DNA from: Flabesymbios commensalis
Lineage: Eukaryota; Annelida; Polychaeta; Terebellida; Flabelligeridae
DNA length: 64,000 nt
Direction: 5' to 3'
NCBI GenBank assembly: GCA_964017125.1
Contig: OZ024915.1
Coordinates: 77,088,819-77,152,818 of the forward strand
Shown in pieces: positions 35,820 to 46,900 of the stretch. Below the pieces are notes generated by a model. It did no database searches and was not told the origin of the DNA. It saw only the letters and a list, made by a program, of their open reading frames with translations. The translations under genes and the position numbers were made by a program. Position 1 is the stretch's first letter; every line of letters begins with the position of its first letter.

Positions 35820-37547
35820 TTTTTATTTACCAATTGGAACAATACAAGATGTAATACAGGTTCCTTTCGGTTGGACAAAATTAAAGGACATTATAATATT
35901 GCTGTGGTGGCGGCTCTGTGGCTGCACTGGTAGGCTCCATTTCGAGTTGCACATGAATCGAGCGCAGGACAGAACTGATATCTAAACGTCGAGGTTACTT
36001 TCCAATAATAGAAAAACGTTTGCTACGGGTTAGGAAAGTGTCAACAATCTGAACGATATTCTCATTTTAGTTGGATGGCCTTGTAAAATAGTTTGTAGAT
36101 TTAAATCAACCTGTATGTCAATGAACGGCCTCTGCATATCGTGTCTGGCATCTTGATAAAGTGGACAAGTAAAGAAAAAATGTTCTGTTGTTTATGGTTG
36201 TCCGCATGCACACAAGTTATTTTCAATAATATGCATGTCAGCCAAATGCTGATGTAATTCGCTGCAGTGCATGCGGATTCTCGCGAGTGTTATGTTTATT
36301 TTTCTGCGACCACTGTAATAATAAGGGGGACAGGTGCGATAGCTTTCGATAATTTTGCTTTTAAACCTGATTTAGATTCAATTGAACGTATGGACTCCTC
36401 TAAATTATTCCAGAATTTAGTAGTACTTGGGAAAAAAGAACTCTTAAATGTTTCTGTTTTGCAGTTGTATAAATTAGAGTGATCTCTGTTGCGTAAGTTG
36501 TACCTTGTTCGATCGCGAACATGACCAGGGAGATCGTCAATTAAATACTGGGGTGCATTACCATTCATAATATTATGGTAAAACAAACATTTATGCTGCT
36601 GTCGGCGGTGTTGCATGTTCTCCCAACCGAGTTCAGTAAATAGCATTACTAGACGTACCGCGTATGGCACCAGAGATGATTCTCCCAGCTCTTTTATGTA
36701 CAGATTCTATGTGTGCTTGTTTTTCTTTTGTACAGTTATCGAAAACTATATCGGAGTACTCTAAGCCAGGTCTAATAAATGATTTTATAAAATATCAAGC
36801 GTTTTCCGATTGACATTCCGTGAGATGTGGTTAAGTATGTTAATTTTGGTGTTTGGGGTAGCACAAATATTATCAATATGGGTTCCCCATTTCAAATTTT
36901 GCTGTATTACAATGCCGAGATGTTTATGGTGCTTTACCTGGGATATTGGCTCGTCAAAGAAAAACAAGTTATGGGATTCTGAGCTTCCTCGTAATGCAAG
37001 AGTCATATCACATTGTTAGATTTTTCGTTATATCGTTTATGTATATTAAAAATAGAATTGGGCCGAGCACCGAGCCTTGAGGTAGACCTGCAGTAACGGT
37101 ACCCCAAGACGAGTATTCACCTTTGACAACGACACGCTGTAGCCTGTTTGACAAATAGCTGGAGAACCAATTATTGATATTACCTGTGATACCTGCACAT
37201 TCAAGTTTATGGAGCAATCCCTGATGCCATACACGGTCAAAAGCCTTTGAAATATCAACAAAAACAATACGGACCTTTTTCTTCTCGTCAAGAGCTCGAA
37301 ATAAAATATGATATATATGGACAAGTTGTCTTACAGTGCCATCACCTGGCTGAAAACCAGATTGAAATTTTGAGAGAAGATTATTGTCGCGAATATGATT
37401 AAATAAATACTTAAAAACACATTTTTCAAGACACTTCCCTACAACAGAAAGTAGTGAGACTGGTCTATAGTTATTGCTTAGGTGTGGATCTCCTTTCTTA
37501 AAAATTGGTAGGAATATCTATCAGAGATGTTAGAAATATAACTTCGA
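35820..37547 (-). mobile_element. 5'-truncated LINE (non-LTR retrotransposon) with reverse-transcriptase remnant
   Basis: Minus-strand reading gives NNYRPVSLLSVVGKCLEKC at about 37480, QSGFQPGDGTVRQLVHI, VDISKAFDRVWH (motif A, about 37240), LPQGSVLGPILFLIYINDI (about 37080), then KHLGIVIQQNLKWGTHI (about 36920), SFFPSTTKFWNNLEESIRS (about 36400) and a C-terminal CACG / TTEHFFFTC zinc-knuckle-like segment (about 36190). The block between INDI and the MTLALRGSS segment, which should hold the catalytic F/YADD, is missing: an internal deletion of roughly 50-60 codons near 37015. Further stops and frame changes are present, so it is dead. The clade is probably near jockey/CR1; not assigned. An AT-rich 3' end lies near 35820 and the 5' end abuts an ML-5 element. 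Confidence 0.88.
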
Positions 37548-37548
37548 T

Positions 37549-37768
37549 CTTAGGGGCCTTGCAAAGTTAAAAAGTAAAAAATCCGGACATCCACACCCAG
37601 CTCACCACACCCACCCTCCCCGTATCCAATTTTTTTTTTTCAAAAACAGTATTCTTCAAATATTTCTTTTTTTTTGGTTTTCCAATTTTCCATTTTCCAT
37701 CCAGAATGGAAATGGACATTTTCTAAAGATTTTTTAGAATTGTTTTAACTTTGCAACATCCCTTAGGC
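37549..37768 (+). mobile_element. ML-5 copy beside the LINE
   Basis: CTTAGGGGCCTTGCAAAGTT at the left and AACTTTGCAACATCCCTTAG at the right. It touches the 5' break of the LINE. Confidence 0.7.
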
Positions 37769-37867
37769 CAGTCAGGGTCTAAGGCAGAACTCCGTCCGAT
37801 ATACCTCTTCAAACATGTTCTAAACTGAATAAAATATAGTTTGCAGTCGATGCTGAGGGGGTCCATC

Positions 37868-37985
37868 TAACTAAAAATTCTAAAATTAAGATTATCTTAA
37901 CTTTCTCTCATTTCCATTGGAGAAGTTAAGATAAATCCTAAATTTTCTCATGGAAAAAAGAAAAATTGAGATAATTTTAATTGTT
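37868..37985. repeat. F repeat
   Basis: AAAATTAAGATTATCTTAAC then CTTTCTCTCATTTCC and GAGATAATTTTAATTG. Confidence 0.6.
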
Positions 37986-38051
37986 AGGTCTCTTATGCAT
38001 AGGCTCAGTTGACCAAATAATTCAATTTTGCACACGTATGTTTTTCATCAA

Positions 38052-38115
38052 TCATATTTTCGTCATTTAAAGCAGGGAAATGCGTCAGCAATTCCAGCTT
38101 TAAATTAATGAATGG
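38052..38115. repeat. HP-3 hairpin
   Basis: CGTCATTTAAAGCAGGG facing AATTCCAGCTTTAAATTAAT; 90 bp before an ML-6 element. Confidence 0.5.
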
Positions 38116-38201
38116 GGAATGGTGACAGATAATTCACAGGACAAATGTTAATACAGAAGGCATTATGCAAAATGGATTCATTTTGTGAACCATTGTGGAT
38201 G

Positions 38202-38495
38202 TTAAAGTGACCCAAACAGGCAAAAATCATAAAAAATCAGTATTTGTATTTTGGCTTCTCAACATGACCTTTATTATGATGTAAACATGTCCATAGACTA
38301 GAACTGCGTTAGATTCTTTTATTTTTTTGTGTTGAGCATTTACCAGTTATATAAAGCCGACATTCCCGTATTTCCTATTTTGGACATGCATGTCCAAAGT
38401 AAATCCATGGTCATGTTTTCATCATATGGTCATATTAAGAGCTCAAAATAAAAAAAAGATTTTTTGCTGATTTTAGTCTGATTGTGTCGCTTTAA
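38202..38495 (+). mobile_element. ML-6 miniature element, complete
   Basis: TTAAAGTGACCCAAACAGGC to CTGATTGTGTCGCTTTAA with about 60-bp terminal inverted repeats; the best full-length example. Confidence 0.75.
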
Positions 38496-38499
38496 TCTA

Positions 38500-39027
38500 C
38501 TAGGTTACGTGTATATTATTGTTTAGACATTATAATAAAAACAAAATACTGAACAATATTGCTTCTTTTAATACACTATATCACCCAGGTAATTATATTG
38601 TATTTCAGGTCCTTGATTACGTTTATTATAACAAGATACCTTCATGAGAACAATAATAATCCATAGTATCTGCATGTTGTTATCTGCTCAGCTCAGCTAC
38701 ATTTCTGTGACATGCACACAAACCTAGTGAAATATGACTACCTTTAAGTATTTCTTCAGAAGATAATCATGCAATAACACAGTGCTAATATAGCTCGTTA
38801 TTGAAATACAAATTGTGCATACTTTACTTTCATCACTATCAGCAATCCATTCAAATAAAATATATGTGACTGTGTAACTGTATTTTTTATATGAATGAGT
38901 GAATATAAAAATACAAATTGAGTTATACAATGTCAAACATAATAATACTATCGCATTTTAATATTTTTATAAAAGTGATGTTTAATGGAAAATATGTATG
39001 CCAAACTTGATGGACTGGCGCATAATG
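38500..39027. other. No recognisable feature
   Basis: AT-rich; the short minus-strand frame at 38724-38936 does not resemble channel helices. Confidence 0.5.
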
Positions 39028-39330
39028 GATATGGGCCTGGTGCAGTGGTTAAAGCAGCCTGCTTGGGAGGGGTTCGATCCCCACTTGGGTCTTCAAGTTT
39101 CAAAGAAACAAAAGGTTTCTCCCCACATTCCTTCGTAAAGATGTAATATTGTGGGGAGCCTCAGTGACTAAGAGGTGGTGTGCTCGGCCTCAGACCGCCA
39201 GAGCTGGAAATTCTAATCCTGTGTCGGGAGGGCAGTGTCATTTCATTCATCTCCCCCACCATCCGCAGGAGGTTTTCCTGGCCCAATCTACCCTATATGT
39301 GCACAAATTTGGCCTAAACCCATTCATTTA
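39028..39330 (+). mobile_element. SINE-1, full length
   Basis: The head module GTGCAGTGGTTAAAGC has B-box GGTTCGATCCC. A linker follows (CAAGTTTCAAAGAAAC), then the second module GTGGGGAGCCTCAGTG with a decayed B box, and a tail CCTGGCCCAATC.. ATTTCATTTG. It lies downstream of the minus-strand gene. Confidence 0.8.
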
Positions 39331-39334
39331 ATTT

Positions 39335-39838
39335 CATTTGCATAATGGATATAGTTAGGTCCATGTAGGCCTACATTTCCTGACATGTATTCCTGAGTTT
39401 AAAACTAGCTAAATAACAGTGCTGCTTGTTTCACCATAAAATATATGTTGCTGGTTTCAGACCTTTAACAACTAAATATAAATCAACATTCTAATTAGTG
39501 GGCACATATATTATGTAAAGTTTTTGACCCAAAAAATTGAAGATCGAAGATGAATTTAAGGAATGCGTCATACTGTCTATATCAAATGCAGTTATAGCAT
39601 CAGCATACCTTTAGGCAACAACGGCAATTAAATGTAGATTCATAAAATCATAAAAACGGACTTCCTGAAGCAATATGTGGTGGATTCAGATGAATTAAGC
39701 TGGATGCCAAATGAAGGAAATTGTCATATGTAGCTGAATCAATTTACTGCAATAAAATCATGGCAATTAAGTCATGTTCCAAGGACGTAAAATGTTGTCT
39801 TGGGGCATCAGAAGGGTTTAAGGGTTAATAAGCTAACC
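39335..39838. other. No recognisable feature
   Basis: No frames or repeats recognised between SINE-1 and PB-2. Confidence 0.5.
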
Positions 39839-39839
39839 C

Positions 39840-39945
39840 TTAACCCTTTAAGCTCTCACAATACATTTAAGCATCATTCTACATTCCTTAAAACATACTT
39901 AATTTTCTTGCAAGCAATGGTTTTTGAATGGAAAAAATTGGAAAT
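39840..39945 (+). mobile_element. PB-2 left half
   Basis: TTAACCCTTTAAGCTCTCAC, then AAGCATCATTCTACATTCC, AACATACTTAATTTTCTTG and TTTTTGAATGG; the right half is missing. Confidence 0.6.
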
Positions 39946-39949
39946 CTTG

Positions 39950-40145
39950 ATGTGTCTCGCACTCATGCTATTGACTTGCACTACGAGACGTATGTTGAGA
40001 TCAGCCCATCTCACACTCGCTACTATTATGCCCTACAGCTGATCAGTTTGAGAAAATGTACGAGAAAATGTACAATAAATTGTACAAGACAATGCATCAT
40101 ATGGTATTGCGAGATGGGCTGATCTCAGCACTCGTCACCCCATCA
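39950..40145. repeat. Inverted repeat next to PB-2
   Basis: GAGATCAGCCCATCTCACAC faces GCGAGATGGGCTGATCTCAG; inside lies an internal tandem (GAGAAAATGTAC, three times). Confidence 0.55.
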
Positions 40146-40263
40146 AGACGCCCCAACGATTCCATACACATAATATTAAACACTCATCAGGTTTCAAATA
40201 ACAATGATTTTACATGATAATAAGACGGATTAAAAACACTATGGTCGTAGGCCTACTAAGCAC

Positions 40264-40516
40264 TTTAACCCTTTCAGGCCTGAATTTACCATTGTCATCT
40301 TCTTCCACTACAAGCCGCGAATTGCTGTCGCAATTTCCTACTTGTATTGAATGAAGATGACTTGAAGAGGGTGACAAATTAACGAAAATTGCCTTGTATT
40401 GGTAAACAAGTTTCATGAAAATTTTCATTCTAAGACCCTTAGTTGTAAGAAAATTAAGTCAGTTTTCAGGGATGTTAAATGATGCTTTTATGCAGTGTGA
40501 GGGCTTAAAGGGTTAG
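40264..40516 (-). mobile_element. PB-2 miniature element, complete
   Basis: About 250 bp with TTAACCCTTTCAGGCCTG at one end and GAGGGCTTAAAGGGTTA at the other. It lies 45 bp beyond the stop codon of the ligand-binding-domain gene, so it may fall in the 3' flank or untranslated region. Confidence 0.72.
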
Positions 40517-40561
40517 GAGCTCATAATATATAGGATATACCAAACAAACTATGTATACAGT

Positions 40562-40994
40562 TTAATATGTGAGGAAAGCCAGCAGTAAGGTGGCGATGAC
40601 AATCAAGTGACCTCCAGTATGGTCAGCAGACGAGGATGACCTTCTACCACCTCTACTCTTAAGCAGGATTTTGTAGTGAAGGCTGGAATACGTTTCCACA
40701 CAGCAGTCGTAGCGTTTGGATTTTCTCTCAACTGGGGCTTCCACGATTCCCCAATCAGCATTACTTCGGAAATCGTTCAAATCCACCGCGGTTGCGTTCT
40801 GGTACGATTGTAGATCCACCTGATCGTCACTGTATACCCAGGAACCAAAAGTGAGAGGACAGGTCCAATCTGCATCGTTGTCTCCACCTGGTGTGCATAG
40901 TACAGATAAGCGAGTGTTTGGTACCCAGAGCACATTACCGCTGGAATAGAGAATCTTCAGGGCATCTATGGTGTCTTTAGCCGCAAAATCAACA
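40562..40994 (-). CDS. Terminal exon of the ligand-binding-domain gene (Cys-loop, loops B and C, hydrophobic tail)
   Basis: The acceptor is TTTGTATTCCACAG at 40995. The exon completes the split Asn codon and encodes 143 further residues to a TAA at 40562. It holds the shortened Cys loop, FGSWVYSDDQVDL, the sequon QNAT, RYDCCVETY and the last strand LHYKILLK. It then runs out in a Ser-rich linker and a 14-15 residue hydrophobic end. No exon resembling membrane helix M1 (PLFYxxNLIxPC type) is visible on the minus strand between 40562 and 37500. Confidence 0.87.
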
Positions 40995-43900
40995 CTGTGG
41001 AATACAAAAAATCGAACATATTATAATACAATAGTAAAATTTAAGAGCAGATAGTAAACGTTGGATCTGCCTTCCAGAAAAAAAAACACAAACCGAGAAT
41101 TATTAACCCCTTTGCTCCTATTTTTCATTCATTTGAAGCTGGAATTGCTAATACAATTTCCGGCTTCAAATGACGAAAAATATGCATAACTTATTGTATG
41201 AAAAATAGAATAATCCAATATTGAATTATTGTATTAACTAAAGCATGTACCAAAAACCTTTTTTCATCCAATTTAGTGATATTTCTATTTAGTTATTTCT
41301 ACTGATAATAAACGTCTTGTGTCAGCTAAGCATAATTGTATATAGGCCTGGAGATAGATGGTGAAGACATCAACTGCCTGAACAATGTCACAGCCACATT
41401 TTATTTAAAATATCTAACACTAATTCTCAATGATGAAACCAAATTAATTGGTGTAGAGCTCTGGTCGTTTAAGATTTTGAATTTTAAAATAGATATTCGT
41501 AATTTTAAGATTCTTGATGGGATGTGGTCCAGACTGACTGACTGACTGACTGACTCTGACTGACTGACTGACTGACTGACTGACTGACTGACTGACTGAC
41601 TGACTGACTGACTGACTGACTGACTGACTGACTGACTGACTGACTGACTGACTGACTGACTGACTGACTGACTGACTGACTGACTGACTGACTGACTGAC
41701 TGACTGACTGACTGACTGACTGACTGACTGACTGACTGACTGACTGACTGACTGACTGACTGACTGACTGACTGACTGACTGACTGACTGACTGACTGAC
41801 TGACTGACTGACTGACTGACTGACTGACTGACTGACTGACTGACTCTGACTGACTGACTCTGACTGACTGACTCTGACTGACTGATTGGTTCCTGACTGA
41901 CTGACTGGCTGCTGACTGACTGATTGGTTCCTGACTGACTAACTGGCTGATTGACTGACCGAATGACTGACTGATTGAGCCACTGACAAGGGATATATAC
42001 AATAAGAGTGTTCCAACAATACAAGTTTTAATTGTAATGTACGAGCAAAGCAACACATATAATCTTGAATATACACACTTGTCATAAAAAGTGATGTCAT
42101 GATTCGACAACATTACAGCACATATAATGTTAAATATGCTCACTTTTATAAGCAATAATGCCATGATTTCAAAATAATACAGCACATATAATGTTAAATA
42201 TATTCACTTATTACAAATACTGTCAAAGTCCTACATTTATACATATAATATATTGTTAGATATACTCACTTGCTATAAAGAGTAATATCAGGGTTCTACA
42301 TTAACACATTGCATATAATGTTAGATATACTCACTTGTTATACAGAGTAATGTCAGGGTTCCACATATTGTCGGTATCAATTCTGAGTGAATCGACTCCA
42401 TTATAATCAGAAGGATCCCAACTCATCGAGGCATCTGTCCATTGCTGTAGATAATGTACATGAGATTAGCAACCCGGAAAAAAACATATATGATTATATA
42501 GTGATTAAATGTCAACACCATACATTGACGAAATAGTGGTTAACTGTCAATTATCAGAGTATAGTTGTCAAAGTTGAAAAGAACAAATATCAGTTTGTCA
42601 GGGCACTGGACCAATGTACGTACGTATGTACGAACATGAGTAAGCTTATATTTCTTCATTTTAGGTTTAAATACACTGATACTAGGGCCGCATATCTAGT
42701 ATGAAATTAATTATGACAGGTATATTTGAAATACAAGCATGATGTTATTATTCCTCACAAAGTCATTGTAGAAATTACTTACAAAACACAATATAATGTA
42801 TTATGTTTAGCTAATATTATATATGGTATTCGCGGTAATATTCACTAAACCTGACAATAGAGTATTATCTTTTAGTGGGTGCTTTTTTTAGTGTTGCGTT
42901 TTCAGGGTTGACATTGATCCAGACATTGATCCAGGCTTTTCGAATAAAATCTACTGTATCAGCATCTTTTATTTCATATGTGGCTGCTTTAATATAAAAC
43001 GTTTCCCCATTGGCAACACGAGGATGTATTTATTATGTGACTACAGTAATTTTCTTTGGCAGCGAAACACAACTTTAAATGAGTAGTCCACTGTGTATGA
43101 GCAGCGGGACACATCTGTTCCCAGAAAGCACCACGCTGATTACAGAGATAAAGGCAACTGGTTTGCAAATAAAATCAGATACAAACATAGAGTGGTCCAT
43201 AGCTTTAAGTGGGTGAATATTTATATAAGATAAATTAAAAATGGTGACAAAATGTTTTCTCATTTGCTTTAATGCACATACAGCCATCGCCACATGCATA
43301 ATTTTCATTCACAAACATGTGATACACAAATGGACAACGCACCTATTAGTGCTGACCCTTAGGGATCTTGTTAATGAAATAAAAATAAATCCGAGAAAAA
43401 AATAGATTGGCCAGCCCGCAACCACCCACCTCCCTATCCTATTTTTTTGTAAACATGTACAACAAAAACAACACAAAAAACAAACAAAAATCCGAGTTAG
43501 GGTTTGAACCACCCACCCACTTCCGAGTTTTTCTCGGATTTTGGGATTTTTTTAAACTTGATAAGACACCTTAGTAATGACGTGACGTTTCCACGTTACT
43601 CACCAGTCTGGTATAGAAAAGTCCGGAGAATAGTCCTGTGTCTTCAGAGAAATCTATGATCTGGATCAGAGTCAGACCATGCTGTACAGGCACAGCCTGG
43701 TCCAGTGCACCCTTCACTGGTCGTATAAACTTTCTGATCTCACTTGTTCTTCTGCTCAAGGCTTCTCGTAACTCGAATTCATCGTCAACCGTTGGATCCG
43801 CCTTCAACACAAAAAAACAACAACCGTAAAATGATCAACCCCTGTGGTACTGCTGAATTGCATGCTTCTGTTTCTGATTCATTTGAAGCTGGAATTGCTA

Positions 43901-46900
43901 ACGTAATGTCCTTCAAATGACGTAAAATACATAAATATGAAGGGTATTTCCCCTGCCCGGGCAGGGGAAATACCCTTCATATTTATGTAGTTTTCGTCAT
44001 TTGAAGCTGGAATTGCCAACGCAATTTCCTTCAAATGGCAAAAAATATTCATATGTATGAAAAATAGAATTATCCAACAATTAACCAATAGATTAACTAG
44101 ATATTTCAGTGATTTTTCTATTGATTAGTGATATTTGCTGCTTTTCAAATCCAATAAAATGACAGTAAAACCGAAAAAATGTGATAGATGATCAGTTCAT
44201 TAACCCTTTCAGTGCGGGGGGCGTCTTTATACTTCTTATGTCTCTAGACGTCAGATTCTGAAGTCTAAAGATGATAACAGCCCTGAGAAAATCGAAAGAT
44301 TTTGAATTGCCGTATATTTCGAATTGCCGTTATCAGTATTAAAATGAAGCGGAAACAGATCTAAGACATTTATGATGAATTCAAAATAACCCTTTGGTCT
44401 CCATGATTTACGCAAAAATATTTCAGCGTGATAAAGGTTAAATAATATCAGCGGAGGGTGTTGGAGTGGGGAGATTTCTTCTTTCTTTTAGATGGTCAAT
44501 TAATCCACACCTATTTCAATAAGGATGGGTCACAGCAAACACAAAACATTTGTATAACATTTACACAACGTCGGCTCAACGTCTTTGACGTTGATCCAAC
44601 ATTGTACAAATGTTATATTTTGTGTTTGCTGGGATGTATATAAAGTGCAGATTACTATAGATCTGATAGTTTCCGCGAATTTGTGATTTTCGAACTTTAC
44701 ACAAAGGCTAGAATTTGCGAATAATCAATTTCGATGATAGGTATCGCTATTAAGTAATAATTTCGCGTTATTCTTAAATTCGCGAATTTGTTCTCCTCGC
44801 AAAATTCGCGTATCCAGCCAGATCTACGGTATTTGAAAAAAATGTGGATTATCCAAACAAAGCCGATAGTTTTCACAAAAAAACTTGACTAACAACTATT
44901 GTTCAAGCTATCGGAATAGCTCTGTATTTTTGCAATATTATATCTTGCTATAATAGCATAGGGTACTTCCAATCCAGCGGCCCATCCCCCTAAAATTCTA
45001 AAAGTTAAGATTATCTTAGCTTTCTCTCATTCCCATTAGAAAAGTTACGATAGATCCCGAGTTTTCTGATGGAAATAAGAGAATAATATTAGGATAATCA
45101 TAATTTTGGGATGCTTATAGCTGGAGGGCGAGAGTCCTGGTACAGTAGTTAGAGCTGCCTGCTTGGAAAGTCGAAGATTGCGAGTTCAAACCCACTCTGG
45201 CCTTCAAGTTTCAAAGAAAAAAATGTTTCTTCTCCGCTCACTCGTAATGATTCAATATTGTGGGGAACCTCCGTGACCGAGAGGTAGTGTGCTCGGCCTC
45301 AGACCGCCCAGGGCTCGAATTTCGAATCCTGTGTCTGTAGGGTGGTGTCATCTCATTCATCTCATCATCCTCAGGAAGTTTCCTGGCCCAGTTTAGTCTA
45401 CATGTGCACAAAGGTGGCTTAAAACTCCATTCATTTCATTTCATTGCTTATCGTGGGCCCAATCCACGTGTGAAAGTCAGTATTGTGGGGAGCCTCCGTG
45501 ACCGAGAGGTAGCGTGCTCGGCCTCAGACCGCCATGGCTCGAATTTCGAATCCTGTGTCTGGAGGACAGTGTCATCTCAATCATCTCCCCATCCTCAGGA
45601 CGTTCTCCTGGCCCAGTTTAGCCTATATGTTCACAAAGGTGGCCTAAAGCCCGATTCATTTCATTTCATTGCTTATCGTGGGATGTCCTGGGTAACGTCT
45701 CACGGCTGAAGTGAATTGGCCACACTCGGAGTGTCCGAGTGTGGCCGATTCACTTCAGCCGTGAGACGTTACCCAGTGGTGGGATGGGCCCCAGGACCAA
45801 TATCCCAGCAAGCACAGATATATGACCCAATGCTCGATTGATATTCAAAAACCGTCTACGACGCTGAGCCAGCATCTAACCGACATTGGATGGATCACAT
45901 CATATATGAGTAATCTCATAACACTCATCCCAAAAGCCAATAACCATGTCAACCCTTAGACCAAAGATGTTTTTTCCATTTGAAAAAATGTCTTACTTTT
46001 TTTCAGATTTATTTGAATACCTATGTTATGGGTCTACGACCATTATTAATATTGATTTTTTTCAGTGCTGGGACCGTCTTTATACGTCAGAATCTGACGT
46101 CTACAGACGGTCACCGCACTGAAAGGGTTAATACGTCAATGATGCGCCACTGTTTGCGACGCTCACCCAGCATTGAACCAATATGATGCCAACGTACTTT
46201 CCATAGTCAACGTACTTTCTTGTCCTCCATCCCGGTAAACACGTTAACCAAGTTATGTTTCATTGTTGGTTCACCGTCTGCGACGTTGGCTTAACGTTAT
46301 ACCAACAATAATTTATTATCTGGTGTTTGGTGAGTTTGTACATCTGCTGTCCTACTGTTGTCATGTATTTATTATAACAGGTGATAATTTCAGATTCTGA
46401 CAGGAGAATGATAACTCTGAGAGGTTGATAATGTTTAGAAAAACATCTCTTATATACTAAATGGGAGTAATTTATAAACATGTAATAAATTTAAAATTTT
46501 CAGCTCGCCGCCGACACGGGTTGAAATAAATAATTTGTCCGCTTAAATCCCCCCCCTCCCGTGAAGATTGAATGGTGGCCCCCTAAATACGATATATGTA
46601 ACTACAATGTGAGGTAGGGCCTACGTGTATTTTCCTGTCAGATTCACAGCTTTTTAGAAAACAACCCAGACATTTTCTTATTAATGGGGCTCAGAATGCC
46701 CAGTTTTTTTCACAGCATATCCTGGTCTTTGTCGGGATCAGAATGGGGTTCAGAATGCACAGTTCAGCTATTATCTTAATCCAGGCACCTGATAATGTCT
46801 GTGTAACTGGGAGAGTATTTTCGACTGTCGGTGATTTCGGACTTCGCAAATGGTTCAGAATAAACATTCAGAATAAACGTTCAAACGTTCATAATAAACG

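Noticed and set aside
36810-37019. Plus-strand open frame over the LINE
   Set aside because: It is antisense to the reverse-transcriptase reading frame.
39060-39100. tRNA gene
   Set aside because: The A and B box-like sequences belong to SINE-1; no clover-leaf can be closed and many copies exist.
41401-42185. Ser-Val-Gln-rich open frames on the minus strand
   Set aside because: They translate the (GACT)n microsatellite in intron 3.
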